Positions 1 through 11,855 of a DNA stretch of 62,248 nucleotides are shown here, piece after piece. Source of the stretch: Pelargonium tetragonum (taxonomy: Eukaryota; Streptophyta; Magnoliopsida; Geraniales; Geraniaceae); the NCBI GenBank assembly GCA_036897445.1, contig JAYMTL010000120.1, forward strand, positions 1 through 62,248, written 5' to 3'. The notes under the pieces are model-generated. The model was given only the letters and a program-made list of their open reading frames with translations. It was not told where the DNA came from and did not search any database. Numbering within the stretch: the stretch's first letter is position 1; every line of letters begins with the position of its first letter. Made by a program: the position numbers and the translations under genes.

Positions 1-404
1 CAGAAACAAACAGAGCTCCTTTTGATCTTCCAGAAGCGGAAGCTGAGTTAGTTGCAGGATATAACGTTGAGTACTCCTCAATGGGATTTGCTCTCTTTTT
101 CTTAGGAGAGTACGCAAATATGATACTAATGAGTGGACTTTGTACAAACCTCTTTCTAGGGGGTTGGCTACCTATTCTAGATCTTCCTCTTTTGGCTGGT
201 ATACCGGGTTCTATTTGGTTTAGTCTGAAGGTCATACTTTTCCTCTTTCTTTATATCTGGGTGCGTTCAGCCTTTCCACGCTATCGTTATGATCAATTGA
301 TGGGCTTAGGCTGGAAGGTCTTTTTGCCTCTATCATTAGCTTGGGTGGTAGCCGTTTCTGGCCTTTTAGTGACTTTTCAATGGCTTCCATTTCTCTGTTC
401 CTGA
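1..404 (+). CDS. nad1: NADH dehydrogenase subunit 1, 3' part (complex I)
   Basis: This is the C-terminal part of Nad1, the membrane subunit of mitochondrial complex I that borders the quinone channel and the proton path. The gene runs off the left edge: bases 1-2 end an Ala codon and the frame starts at base 3 with [20 protein letters not shown], the strongly conserved loop of the NuoH/Nad1 family. After it come hydrophobic membrane segments ([11 protein letters not shown]..., then the region around [16 protein letters not shown]) and the conserved [13 protein letters not shown] motif, then a TGA stop at 402-404. About 133 residues of the usual 325 are present; the tail FLCS after QWLP is slightly longer than I recall in angiosperms. 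The frame is unbroken across the sites where angiosperm nad1 carries introns 669 and 728 (the latter hosts matR), so both are absent here. Some usually edited codons, such as the TGG in LAWVV, are already encoded. nad7 follows 585 bp downstream on the same strand. Confidence 0.97.
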   Translation, partial: ETNRAPFDLPEAEAELVAGYNVEYSSMGFALFFLGEYANMILMSGLCTNLFLGGWLPILDLPLLAGIPGSIWFSLKVILFLFLYIWVRSAFPRYRYDQLMGLGWKVFLPLSLAWVVAVSGLLVTFQWLPFLCS

Positions 405-989
405 GTCAGAGCAAATTCTTAACTAGTTGGGCTATTCCCCGAAAATGCCTTTCCTAAGAAATTCTATGTAGGAGTTGTTGGGGTTTCTAAATTTAGATAA
501 AGAAACGGCTTACTCGTTACTCAACAGGTTGTTACTAAGTGAGGAGTCGCAGAAGTTTCTTTATTGTCTACTGAATCTTCCTACAGCGAGTTCAAATCCA
601 TTGTTAACGTTTTCCAAAGCGGGAGTAAGATCAATCTTCATAATATCTAAGAACAACGCTTCCGCCTTTATTCAAACCTAAAGAGAAAGCCTCTGTGACC
701 TGGAAATCCCTCCTGAAAGCTGTCACTTTCAGTTACCTATCCTGCCTATCGATTTCCTCTTTATCTGTTAGAGCGCCGGGATCAGAAATCGAGAAAGTCT
801 TGCCGTCTCTGTTTTATACTCTTCTATTTACTAGTTATTTGTCTTATTTGGATTAAGAGACCTTCTTTAGATCTCAAAGAATGAGACGATCTTTGGTAAC
901 GAAGGATAGGCACTTCTTGCTTTCGCTTTGTCCAGTTGTCTTATACAAACTTCCAAGGAATTCTCTAACTCTATACCTTTCAAATCATC
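405..989. other. nad1-nad7 spacer
   Basis: This is the intergenic stretch between two complex I genes on the same strand, probably transcribed as part of one precursor. Short open frames here (for example around 475-681, which starts only with TTG) resemble no family I know. The only clear structure is the small hairpin at 713-732. I see no promoter motif that I would defend. Confidence 0.6.
713..732 (+). terminator. Small stem-loop downstream of nad1
   Basis: CTGAAAG at 713-719 pairs perfectly with CTTTCAG at 726-732 around a six-base loop. Stem-loops in plant mitochondrial 3' flanks commonly protect mRNA ends from exonucleases and do not end transcription. It lies about 310 bases after the nad1 stop and 257 bases before nad7, so it could mark a processed nad1 3' end. 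That role is inferred; seven pairs could also arise by chance. Confidence 0.3.
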
Positions 990-2651
990 ATGACGACTAA
1001 GAGTCAAATCAAAAATTTCACATCGAATTTCGGACCTCAACATCCAGCAGCTCACGGTGTCCTGAGATTAGTACTAGAAATGAACGGAGAAGTAGTTGAA
1101 CGAGCAGAACCGCATATTGGATTACTTCATCGAGGAACTGAGAAATTAATAGAGTACAAGACCTACCTTCAAGCATTACCCTATTTTGATCGTTTAGAGG
1201 GCGACCAATAAGTCACTGAATGAGATTTCAACCAAGACTAAGCGAACTCTTTAGGTATCGCTGACAAGAGCATGTCATAAGAAGTGGGAAAGGAATCCTA
1301 CTCTTCGTTGAGTGGTAGTCAAAGACAGAATGCCAACGATTTGTGTGCTATATCTAAAGCAAGTACGCAACAAGGAGTCTATACATGGTGAAGCATAACT
1401 ACACACTCGCATAAGCCTTGTCTAATAAAGAAAGGCTGATGCGTCAGCGTTAGTGGAAATGGTGAGCTAGACTTTTTCTTTCAAAAGTGTAGGACAGAGA
1501 GCTTATAGTATCTACTTCGTCTGATCAGCGACTAGAGAGAAGGAGCTTAGGCAAGAGGTAAGCTTGCTTTCGGGAAAAGCCGTGTTATTAGTGATAATCT
1601 CGCACGGTTTATGGAGCACTTGTATATGTAACGAGTAAGAAAGCTAAAGATCTCGCTCGTTCTAAACTTTGACCCTATTTATGTTTCTATGATGGCGCAA
1701 GAACATGCTTATTCCTTAGCTGTAGAAAAATTGTTGAATTGTGAAGTACCTTTGCGCGCTCAGTATATAAGAGTCCTCTTTTGTGAGATAACTCGTATTT
1801 TAAATCATTTACTTGCCTTAACTACACATGCTATGGATGTAGGAGCATTGACGCCTTTCCTATGGGCTTTTGAAGAACGAGAGAAATTGTTAGAGTTTTA
1901 TGAACGGGTGTCTGGAGCGAGAATGCATGCTAGTTTTATACGACCAGGTGGAGTTGCACAAGATCTGCCTACGGGTTTGTGTGAAGATCTTGACTCTTTC
2001 ACGCAACAGTTTGCTTCTCGTATTGACGAATTGGAGGAGATGTTAACTGGCAATCGGATTTGGAAAGAGAGACTCGTGGATATAGGCACAGTTACTGGAC
2101 AAGAAGCCAAAGATTGGGGTTTCAGTGGCGTGATGCTAAGAGGATCTGGAATTTGTTGGGACTTGAGAAGAGCAGCCCCTTATGATGTTTATGAAGAATT
2201 AGAATTTGATATACCTGTTGGTACGAGAGGAGATTGCTATGATCGTTACTGTATTCGTATTGAGGAAATGAGGCAATCCCTTCGTCTGATTGTCCAATGT
2301 CTTAATAATCTGCCTCTAGGTCTCATCAAAGTGGATGATCGAAAATGTTGTTCCCCGTCAAGAGGTCAAATGAAACTATCTATGGAGTCGTTGATTCATC
2401 ATTTTGAGCTTTATACGGAGGGCTTTTCAGTACCAGCCTCTTCAGCTTACACTGCGGTTGAAGCACCTAAAGGAGAATTTGGTGTCTTTTTAGTGAGTAA
2501 TGGAAGCAATCGTCCTTACCGTTGTAAAATAAGAGCTCCTGGATTTGCCCATTTGCAGGGTTTATCTTTTATGTCTCAGCATCATATGTTAGCGGATGTA
2601 GTTACCATAATAGGTACTCAGGATATAGTCTTTGGAGAAGTAGATAGATAA
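990..2651 (+). CDS. nad7: NADH dehydrogenase subunit 7 (49 kDa subunit), spliced 990-1198 + 1679-2651
   Basis: Nad7 is the 49-kDa subunit of the complex I peripheral arm. It forms much of the quinone-reduction pocket and descends from the NiFe-hydrogenase large subunit. The product is 393 residues from two exons (209 and 973 nt), matching the family length of about 394. ATG at 990 opens [13 protein letters not shown], one residue shorter than the angiosperm MTTRKRQIKNF. Residues 15-23 are GPQHPAAHG, whose histidines line the quinone site. [10 protein letters not shown] and [16 protein letters not shown] (from about residue 123) follow, and the protein ends in the invariant IVFGEVDR before TAA (2649-2651). 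Residues such as [26 protein letters not shown] and NGSNRPYR are closer to vascular-plant Nad7 than to moss Nad7 as I remember them. Introns usual at 140, 676 and 917 are missing; only the one at 209 remains. Changes from the consensus are scattered but conservative, so I judge it functional. Confidence 0.97.
1199..1678 (+). other. Group II intron in nad7 (position 209, nad7i209 type)
   Basis: This 480-nt intron splits codon 70 of nad7 after its second base (GA|T, Asp), the classic nad7i209 site of land plants. It begins GGGCGACC instead of the usual GTGYG and ends in AT, fitting the AY 3' rule. A domain V-like hairpin lies at about 1577-1610: AAGCCGT pairs with ACGGTTT, keeping the AGC triad with its G.U pair, followed by a short upper stem and a bulge. 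A domain VI-like stem follows (AACGAG at 1630-1635 with CTCGTT at 1656-1661), with A1672 a candidate branch adenosine. No maturase frame lies inside, so splicing would depend on nuclear factors. The 480-nt size is small for this intron. The exon join restores the reading frame exactly, which fixes both boundaries. Confidence 0.9.
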
Positions 2652-2700
2652 GTTTCGTTGTGATCCCAGCTCTTTCTTGCAAGCCAAAACTGAACGAAAC
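2652..2700 (+). terminator. Stem-loop directly after the nad7 stop
   Basis: GTTTCGTT at 2652-2659 starts on the base after the stop codon and pairs perfectly with AACGAAAC at 2693-2700. The loop of about 33 bases holds a smaller CTTGCAAG palindrome. Its position suggests an mRNA 3'-end stabilising structure, as seen for several plant mitochondrial genes. The function is inferred. Confidence 0.4.
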
Positions 2701-2742
2701 ATCTAACTAAATCGTTACCTGGTTTCGAACCTTTCTCAAGTC

Positions 2743-2881
2743 AGGTGAAATGTGGTCCCCGATCAAAATCCCCGGCCCAACCGAGATTGCCTGCTTTCAT
2801 TCCCTATTTCTATAGAATTGCTCTAGAAAAATCTTAAGGTTTTACAGTCCCACTTTAAGTTTTAGGTGAAATGTGGTCCCC
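2743..2881 (+). repeat. Pair of exact 18-bp direct repeats downstream of nad7
   Basis: AGGTGAAATGTGGTCCCC occurs at 2743-2760 and again at 2864-2881, 121 bp apart start to start. The sequence between and after the copies differs, so only the 18-mer is shared. Such short exact repeats can template recombination in plant mitochondria. It could also be a local regulatory or processing motif. Confidence 0.85.
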
Positions 2882-3839
2882 CTCAGCGGGACCCTAAGCT
2901 TTTTCAGTTATCTATTCTCAACGCTAGGTGCGGAGCTCGTTGGCTTTAGATCTTACCTTTACAAATCTCGAGAGTTCTTGTATAATAGGCAGGAGAAATT
3001 ATAGGAATAAAGTGAAAGTCTATCAAGCAAGGAGGATACGGTATCCTTCTAAGTCCTTCTAAGGGGCCCTTTAAATAGAATCACAAGGCAGGATTTCTCT
3101 CGGAAGTTGCCTATTTCCTAGCTGTTATGTCTTTTTAACGGGGCCTTTGGGGTTTCCTACTCTAGCTATTAAAATCTTCTGTATCTCTATCTTACTCTTG
3201 CTTACTAGAAATAGAAAAATTGAGCAACAAGCAAACTCCTTTCTTGTGCCTACTCCCTATAACTAGACTCTTCTACACCTGCCACTCTTACTAATAACCG
3301 TCCCCCTACTATTTATATACTTATATTTTTGTAAAAAAGCTTTTGACTTGCTCCTCTCGTACAAAGTAGAGAATTCCTCTGATTTAGAAATTAATAGCAG
3401 AAAAAGAGCCTCCCTTACCATCTTTTTACTATAACTAACTCTAAATTCAGGACTAGCCTTGTAACTTCGTTTTCTGTATCTTGATAACCATCTTCTTATT
3501 CCTGACTTTGACTTTCTTTACCTACAGCTACACCCCTCCCTTTTTTCTAACCTGGTGTTTTGGGTAGCCTGTAGAATTCTTTTTAAGAGGTCAAGGCTTA
3601 CAGGTAGGTAAATTTACTAAAAGGGAAGGCCGAGGTCAAAGAGACAAGTAGAAAAGAAATTTTTCATACTATAGGCCATGCCGCATACCTAAAGAAATAG
3701 GATAGTCTACGACTAATACCTTATCCTCGCGGGACTTTTGACTCCTGGCAACGCTTTAATCTTTGTTACTAGAAAGACTCCAGACTTTTTTTAGGTTTTT
3801 TGTGTTTAAGAAATGAAGTCGTGGAGTGGAATGGTTTAA
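2882..3839. other. Non-coding, mixed texture
   Basis: I see no gene here. From about 3160 to 3560 the sequence is a patch without the GC mini-palindromes that fill the rest of the desert, rich instead in CTT/TACTA words. From about 3560 the usual texture begins. Confidence 0.5.
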
Positions 3840-3936
3840 ATTCGATAGGCTAAATATGAAAGAGTTGTTATGAGATAAAAGCGGATTTGTTCCGCTTTTA
3901 TCTCATAACAACTCTTTCATATTTAGCCTATCGAAT
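3840..3936. repeat. Perfect inverted repeat, 46-bp arms with 5-nt loop
   Basis: The left arm at 3840-3885 is the exact reverse complement of the right arm at 3891-3936, with loop TTTGT. No mismatch occurs in 46 pairs, whereas surrounding sequence is heavily decayed, so it is either young or maintained by copying between arms. No clear target-site duplication flanks it and there is no coding frame. It could be a palindromic hairpin element, a foldback left by template switching, or a site of DNA or RNA processing. It begins about 1.2 kb after nad7. Confidence 0.95.
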
Positions 3937-6900
3937 ATACTTAAAGCATTTCATAAAAAACTAAACTCTATTTTAAATAAAATAGATCGAGTTAGTGCTA
4001 GCTAGTTACATTATGGGGGACACTAAAGCGTTTGGCTTGTGAGGGGTCAAAGATTAAAATTGGTTTAAAAAACAATAGGAGTAGGATACCGCGGAAAGTC
4101 AAACTAAATATAAAGGAGGATTCTAAAAAAGCTTAGGGAGTCTCTAAAATAAAAGAGTAGTTGTTCTCAAGAATTCTTAGTCAAGGGATATGATGTATAA
4201 AGGTCCGCTGAGAGTAGTATGGTATATAACCGGACTCTAAATTGAGTGAAAGGCTTAAGGGAAATCGCCAGCATCTCTTAATAAGAGTAATGATGTCTCT
4301 TTTTATTGTGTTATAAACAAAAGGAGTCCGCGGTCTAACTAAATGGATAATTAAAAAGGGTTCCCTTTCAAAGAATTGGAGGAAACACGACTAAAAAGAA
4401 TTGCACTACAAAAAAGTCTTATTTACTCGAATTCCGACTCTACCTAATTTTACTATACAACTCCGGGAGCCGCTTATAAACTATAATGATAGTCTTTTTT
4501 AATCAATTACCTCGAAAAGCACGTACTTTATCAAAAGAAACAAGAAAAACCCAAGGAACTCTAGCAAACAAATAGGATACCCTATAAGGTCAAGTACTGA
4601 ATGCTCGGGCAAGGTTACAACAAGAAATACTCATTTTGATAACTCGCTTTTTGCAAACAGGGAATAAAAAAAGTTTAACTTACATTAAAAAAGAGGTGTT
4701 TTGTGTCCATACAGAGAGGCTTGCTTCGTGATAATTATATAAAATGGGAAGACTTTTACTTGTACCGATTCCTCATAAAGATAAAGAAAGTAGGGAAGCG
4801 AGCCCTCTATTACGTATAGGATAATGAAGTATGCTTCTCAGCTCTTTTTAAAGATTCTCTTTACTCAGTCGATAGAACTTTGTGAAATATTTATTAACCC
4901 GGGTTCAATTATTACTGCCAGGACTCCAAGCTCCTTAAGTTATTATACGTTAGAAATCCCACCTATTTTTAAGACCAAGAGAAAATTTCTACCGGATTTC
5001 TTTACCTTTTGAAAATTTAAAAATTAACCTTACGACCCCGAGAAAACCCTTGTGGACTGAAGGAGTCAAATCTAAGATTATATAATAGATAATTATACAA
5101 GATAAAGTCCTGCCTTAAGATTCTACTTACAAAGAACAAGTGAATTATCTTATTTGAGTAATAAGGACTCTCCCAACTGCTAAGAAAGATATAGTGAGTT
5201 CCTAATTTCATTATTTCCCTACTCATTACCCTATCCGGATATTAAAAAATATAGCTTATAGGCGTATACTTTGAAATCCTATGGCACATTCAAAAAATTG
5301 ACTGTGTAATAAAGCTTTGGAAAAATCCAATATCCTATACCTGTACAAACATTTTTCTAAGAGCAAAACTCTTATTTTAACTATTTGAACTACTTAGATA
5401 AAGTAAAGGGCCCATTTAAGAGTACTCGCTACTATAATTAGACTATTCAGCAAAAGAGGGGATTCCTTATATTTAGCACCGACCCCGGCCTTGCAGTCAC
5501 CCAATACTTGTGTTGTGTATACTCCCAAAATACTAGACTTTTTTAGACGGTGCCTTAGAATTTGCTTTGTTACGGGTTTTATAGAGAACCTTAATATCTA
5601 ACATTTTTAAAAACATTCTAGTTCTGTGAGAACTTATGATACAATGTATGTTATCCTTCTAGTCGCCTAGCAGTAGAACTTCCTCGACTAAATGGTGTAA
5701 TTAATATAATATGTATTTTTAATCCAAGGAAATATAACATGACGTATATTATTTGCCTGGGGAACCCTCTTCTTTTTCATCAAGACCCTAACCCAGGGTT
5801 TCCTTTGTAATAGGAAGCATGCAAAAGATCCCACGTTAGCAAGCAGGCTACTCTTATGCTTAGCTTGATTAAAAACTCCTATACTTAAATCTTCTCTTTC
5901 TGGTAACCCGGTAACACTTGAACAAAATCCTTTTTTATTTTTAGAGAGCACGGCCCCATACTTCTACTGGATCTAACCTTATAGTATCCACTAAAGGAAC
6001 TAAAACACAATTACATTACCTTAAAAGGGTAATTAGTTTTATTAGGCTCAGCAAAAGAGCAAGACTACCCTTAACCAATCCCTTGTTAACAATCAAGTAA
6101 TTCTATAACAACTCTTAAGGATCCAAGGAATCTTTATATTAAGAAAGAAAGTAAGAAGTTACCTAATCGTCAAGGATCCGCAAAAGGGAATTTGAATTAT
6201 AAAGCTTATAAACAAAGATTTAATACAAATCCAGAAGAAACAGAGAAAGCATTAGCAAAAGGAGTAGTGAAAGGTAAAGTCCTCCACAGTAAGAAACAAG
6301 AACACAGACATATAAAGACTAATTCTTGGTTTCAGGAATAAGAAAGATGTAAGTCATGACATTCCTAAATGAAGTAGTCCTTTTTACTATGTAATACTCG
6401 TATTTAACCCCGTACATGTAATTCCTTTTCCTAGTGATCTACCGAGTAAGAAAGTTGTAGGTACCAAAAGCTACAAGGAATTGAAACTCTAAAGCTGTCC
6501 GTTTCTCTGTTTCCAGGTTTCCGATCCAGAGTCTAGCTTGGTTAGCTAAAATCACTCAGAAATTCTATCTTCTTCATATAAGTGATCATAGGGAAGCTTT
6601 AGCTTGGTTTGAGAGGAACAAAGAGCGGTTACGAGTTAAAACTTTGGGCTACCGCGCCTCAATTTTATATGTCCAGGATAAACTTGCCTCTAGTTTGTGA
6701 GTTTGTATTGACTGGTTTTCTGTGATTCTTGTTACTGTTCCTTGTGTTCTTGGTCTTTGTCTTTAGTAAATAGTTAGGTATTATCTATAGCAAAGAGTCA
6801 AAGTTTCCTTAGTGGAGTATAAGTTCCTACAGTCTTAATATTGTACTAATGAAGTCCCTATAATTTCCGTTAATAGGTAATTCCCATTAAAAAAAGATTT

Positions 6901-9900
6901 GACTTAATCCTTAGTTAAGAGTATACAGGGTCCTTTGAAGAGGGGATTAGAACTTACTCCGTTACTGTATTTTACCTTCTGTTCTGTTATTAAGGTAGCT
7001 CTTTAGTTTTACTGTATACCGTGGGGCTTGGAACCCTTGTTCTAGTAGCTGTATCATTTCGTATAAGTTTAGGGGAGTCACTACACCTTCAAATTATGAT
7101 TTAGGTAAACAGGGATCTTCTTAGAAAAGGGATTCGCATTAATTATATTTCATAGACCATTAGACAAACTTTCGTGGCATATAATCACGGGCTTTTAACC
7201 AAAACCCAATCCCAATAACACTAAAACAAATCCAGAAGAACTCAAATTCAAAGGCATGGGTTGGCTGAAACAAGCAAAAGAATACAGCAACCAGAGAGAG
7301 CAAGAACACACAATACAAATGGTGAGGATAAAACAGTAGTCAAGAAAAAGGATTAGGGAAAGAAGAACCCCTGTGTTTAGAAATATGTATCGACAACCCG
7401 GAGAAGTTTAGAAGGTTTAAACAATATTATTAAGAGAGAGTACCTATGAATAGGGGATCAATAACCTCAAGTGCTGATTAAGTTTGTAATAAGAGACAAA
7501 AAAATGAGTCAAAATTTCTTATAAACAATTCATTAGTAGGGAAAGTGACATAATGATAGGAATAGGATGCTTAATAAGTAATTTGTGTATAGACTTCCAG
7601 GTTTAGTATACTCCGTACAGTCTACTTTCTGATCTGATATCCACTCTTGTAAGAGCCTAACTAACTGGAAACCTCTCAAAACTCAAGGGAATTCCAGGGT
7701 ATAAACTAAGCGCTGCGTCTGAGTGTCCTGGTTTCACTTAGCAGTCGAAAGAACCCAGTGTTACCCTGCAACTAGAATAGAATATGTTTCATAGACTTAC
7801 CTCCCTCCTAGAAATGCTGATAAGAAAATGGTAGGGGATAGAAAATCATATTCAGAAGCTAGCAATGGAGCTTTGTTTTTAAATGACAATACGCGAGAGT
7901 TTAAGGGACCCTTGCTAAAAAAGTATAAGAATTTTACGGGGTTTGGCGTTTAACTTATGCAAAATCAAAGTTTCGTTTACTTAGGTTGAGTTGTATTCCT
8001 TTGCTACTGTATTGCTTCATAGAATAACTGAATTTCCTGCACAAGGTTAAGGATAACGTAAAAATGTAAGTAAAACAGGAGTTTCTCAACTACAGGATTT
8101 GAATATACTCTACAACTTTTTATTTAATAAGGGTAACATCTATAAGGGCCCCGGAGTTGGTAACGGAGTTGGTAAGAAGAGTTTCCTAAATATAAAAGGA
8201 ACCCTTTAGTAGTCTTGTAAAGTAGTTACAGAAAGATTATCAAAAGTAAAAGGAGGGGTAATTGTCACAAAAGAGGAAAAGCCTTTAGTTTTCTATTTTA
8301 TAAAAAAGTGTAATTTCAAGAGCAGCTTTCCTACGTACGGTCCGGCTAGTATTAAAAACCCCTAAGGGAACTTCTTAATTAGCAGCCCCCTTATTTTTCT
8401 GAGAAATAGGAAAGAAAAGACTCTTAAAAACTTAGTAAGAAAATGAGTTCTTCTGCAAAACCAAGACAATAGCATGTAAAACACGTGACAGCAAGGCTTG
8501 AGACTCTGGTTTTATCAAAGCAAATCATCCTTTATTTATCGAAAGAGCACTGAGAACCTCGGGAACTCCTAAGAAAAGGGATTGCGGTGAATAGCAGAAA
8601 AAGTGTAAAACATCTGATTTCCTTTGGGTTTGTAGTAAAACTCCATGGAGGGGCTTTGCATTCATAAATTTCTATTTATTTTACAGAGAATACTTAGTTT
8701 TAGGCTATAGTAATGAAAAGATCAGCGCACTCTGTCCCCAAGGTATTTCATCAAGTTGGGCTCCCTTCAAAGTAAACAAGAAGCACTACTCCGAAACGTA
8801 TATTGTACACCAAAAAAGGCCTCAAATTTTTAAAAATGGATAGGGTAGAAAGAAATGAGTGCCTCCTTTTTAAAAGGGATACTGACTGGTTAATTAGACT
8901 ACAAAAAGACTCTATATTATGACTGCCTGGATTCTTAATAAACCAAAAGTCGCAAAAGTCTTTTACTCTACTTTGATTCTTATATTTTATACAGTCCTTT
9001 TTCTTTATTTATAGGGAGACTCCTATGTAACTTAACTTTATAAGTATTCTAGGATGCTGTGCTAACTATAAGGATGGGAGGGTTTGTAGCTTTAATACAG
9101 AGTCTCTTTTATATAGATTTTTAATCACTTAAATAGAGAGGAACCTTATTTCAATTCTAATGTCCGCCTTCCCTTACTACTTACTGAAATCCAAGAAGTT
9201 TCCCTTTTAGGCTCTCTTGTAAAAAGGCTCCGCCGGTAAGAAACAAATTCTTTATACTCTTAATTAAGCCAAGCTCTAATTCTAATTGAGTCTTCAAATT
9301 TACAGGTAAACCACGTAAGTCTAAAGTCTAGAGTTAGGGTTCAAAAGGGGGAAACTGCCTTTTTGTATTTGTATTAGAGAAGGAGTCCGTTTGTCTTGAA
9401 TCTCTGGAATTCTGATACGTTTTAGCTATCAAGTCAATTTTCTTTTCATTTTATGGCACAATGCAGGGTTTCCATTATTTCTTGCTTATCTTTTAGCTGA
9501 CTCTTCTAAAAACCTAGGTATACTTATTACTTATATATACCTATAACGCAGGTTAGGAACAATTCAAAATTCTTGGATATTTCAAGCTCATAAATTTAAA
9601 GGTCTTGCTATTAAAGGGTTCTCTAGTGTCAAAGGGATATATTATTAAAGTTATAATCTAATATAAGGAGCTTTATAGTACATTCATTTTAGTTGTGGAA
9701 TTTCTTCGAGCCTTTTTGCCATAAACCCTAGTGGTAGCCATCCTTTCTTATTCAGCAGCCCCGTAATATAAAGCTGTCGCTGGTATTATTTATATTCGGG
9801 TTTTCCTACTAGTAATTGTTCTCGTGAGTATTACCTCAGGTCGGGATTTAAAAACAAATGGAGTATAACCCGATTTACATACTCAAAGGACCCGTGAAGG

Positions 9901-11788
9901 CTGCTGAATAAGAAAACTAAACACTTCGGCAAACTAAAAATCTTGCCTTTTTTACAATTTTAACGGAAGTTGTCTTTAGGTTAGCTTTTTTTTTCTAATT
10001 ATCGGATGCCGGTTAAGTAAAAAAGTATATGACATTCTCGCAGGGTCTCTTAAGAGGAGTTTCTTAGGTTCCCCTTTCCTTAGGCCTTAGGTTTTGGCGC
10101 TTCCGTTAAAAGTCCTTCCTTTGTTATAAGTCTCGTTCTATTAATAGGGAATTCTTTTGTATGTAATGAAAACCTGTAGCACAAAAGAAAAAGAAGTGAA
10201 CTTCTAAAACCCTTTTGAATATACTGTATACTTCATTGTTATTGCTAGTTAATTTCCTAAGTTAATAGATTTGAAATAAAGTCTCCCTCTCCTCCAGTAG
10301 AAAGACTTTGTCATTAAACTAAGAAAAATCGCGCTACTAAAAACCTTAGATTATAAGGAGCCAAAGAACACCTTGATTGGTATAGAAAACTTCGGATATA
10401 GTCCAGCGAAAATTTCAATTACTGCAATAACTTATAGCAATCTTAGACTCTTGTACAATCGTAACTTGTAACTCTTCCTTACTTTGGGAGGGAGTCTCGC
10501 TTTTGATAAGATGGATTTGATACTGAAATATAAAAAGAATTTTGTATCTGAACTCAGAGTATAAGGGACCGTTGTGCAAGTTGAATACAAAAAGGAAATA
10601 GGGTTGAATAAAGGTTACCAAAGTAAGAATCCGCAATATAATCAAGAAAGTACATAAATATTAAACGCTACTTTTCGTAGGAGTTATGTGTCCTCGACTC
10701 CTGATTGTGCGTATAGTACTTAGGAGGAAAGAGATTCTAAAAAAGTCAAATTTTATAGGAACCGCGTATATTTTGAAAAAGAATCATACAAGGGGCTGCT
10801 CAAACCCTAAAAAAAGGGCCGGGAACAATACAAGTATGGGGCTCTAAGCAAATATTTAATAGTATTCTGCTAGGCTTGAGATACACTTTAATACATAGCA
10901 TAAAAAGGAAAGACTAAACTTTCATAAAGCAGAAGATAACTAAGGAAAGAAGGCCCCGTGCAGAGCTCTTAACTTAAGAGACTTTTCTTTATAGGCTTTT
11001 CAAAAGGATTTCGAGAAAATCTTATTAGTATGAGTATAACTCAGGATTTACCTACGCTTTATCGAGAACTCTTTCCTTTATCAAAAAGGGGTTTGTACCC
11101 AACTATGCAACAAGGTAATCCCAATATGGATACCTTTATAATACTCGATACATTATAATATAATGAAGTGTCTAAATATAGAGTAGATTTTCTTGCGGGT
11201 ATTTCTGTAGAACAAGTACGCTATATATCCAGGTCGCAAAATTCTTCTTTTTCATTTCGATGTGCCTAGGCCAGTACCGGTTAGTTAAAGTTAGGAGTCC
11301 TTATACAATAAATCTAGAAGAAAGGCAGTACCCCCCTTTGAGGTAGTCCTGATGAATTTGGCTATAAATAAAAAGAAGTGAAAACGAGAGTGTTCTTCTA
11401 TCTAATGAGTGTTAATACAAGCCCTGTCAAGAGTTCCCTTTTATAAATCTAGGAGATTCCCTATAATAGCCTTTAAGTATTCGATTAAGTGTAAAGGGTT
11501 AAGTAGAAAGAGGGGTGGTTTAATTCAGGATCTGTCTAACGGAGACCCCTATTCTTTAAGCAGACATTGTATGTAATTATTACGCTTAGATTAGCTTAAA
11601 AGTAACCTAGTAATACAACGCCTTTTCTTAATTTTGTAGTACAGCAGAGCAGCTAAGAGGAAGTAGTTAATATGAAATAATCCCTAATTTTTGGTTATCG
11701 TCCTCTTACGGGAATAAAAAAGTACTGTAAATAAATTAGCTACCAACTGGAACCTATCTTTCTTAAATTCAAACTCGGATTAAATAGA
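3937..11788. other. Gene-free region
   Basis: About 7.9 kb of AT-rich sequence with frequent stops in all frames. I see no tRNA, rRNA or protein signature. GC mini-palindromes such as AAGGGCCC-like and GGAATTCC-like words recur throughout. The only discrete repeat I picked out is the 12-bp tandem at 8152-8175. Confidence 0.5.
8152..8175 (+). repeat. Tandem duplication of a 12-mer
   Basis: CGGAGTTGGTAA is present twice in direct succession (8152-8163 and 8164-8175). This fits replication slippage. Confidence 0.9.
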
Positions 11789-11855
11789 CCTAGATACACG
11801 GGTTCGAACCCTTGCATGCCGACTCTCCGGTATTTTACCACTTCTATATACTCCA
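11789..11855 (-). pseudogene. trnQ: Relic of mitochondrial tRNA-Gln(UUG)
   Basis: The minus strand reads TGGAGTATA at its 5' end, then AGTGGTAA (D-loop), CGGCATGCAA and GGTTCGAAC (T-loop), in the order and near-spacing of plant mitochondrial trnQ. The anticodon arm is about five bases shorter than normal and the UUG anticodon is not recognisable. T-stem pairing is reduced to about three of five and the acceptor stem is mostly wobble or mismatch. The segment is 67 nt instead of 72. The collinear match along the whole length makes common descent likely, but it is almost certainly not a working tRNA. Confidence 0.6.

Noticed and set aside
475-681. 68-codon open frame between nad1 and nad7
   Set aside because: It starts with TTG, resembles no family and lies in a spacer.
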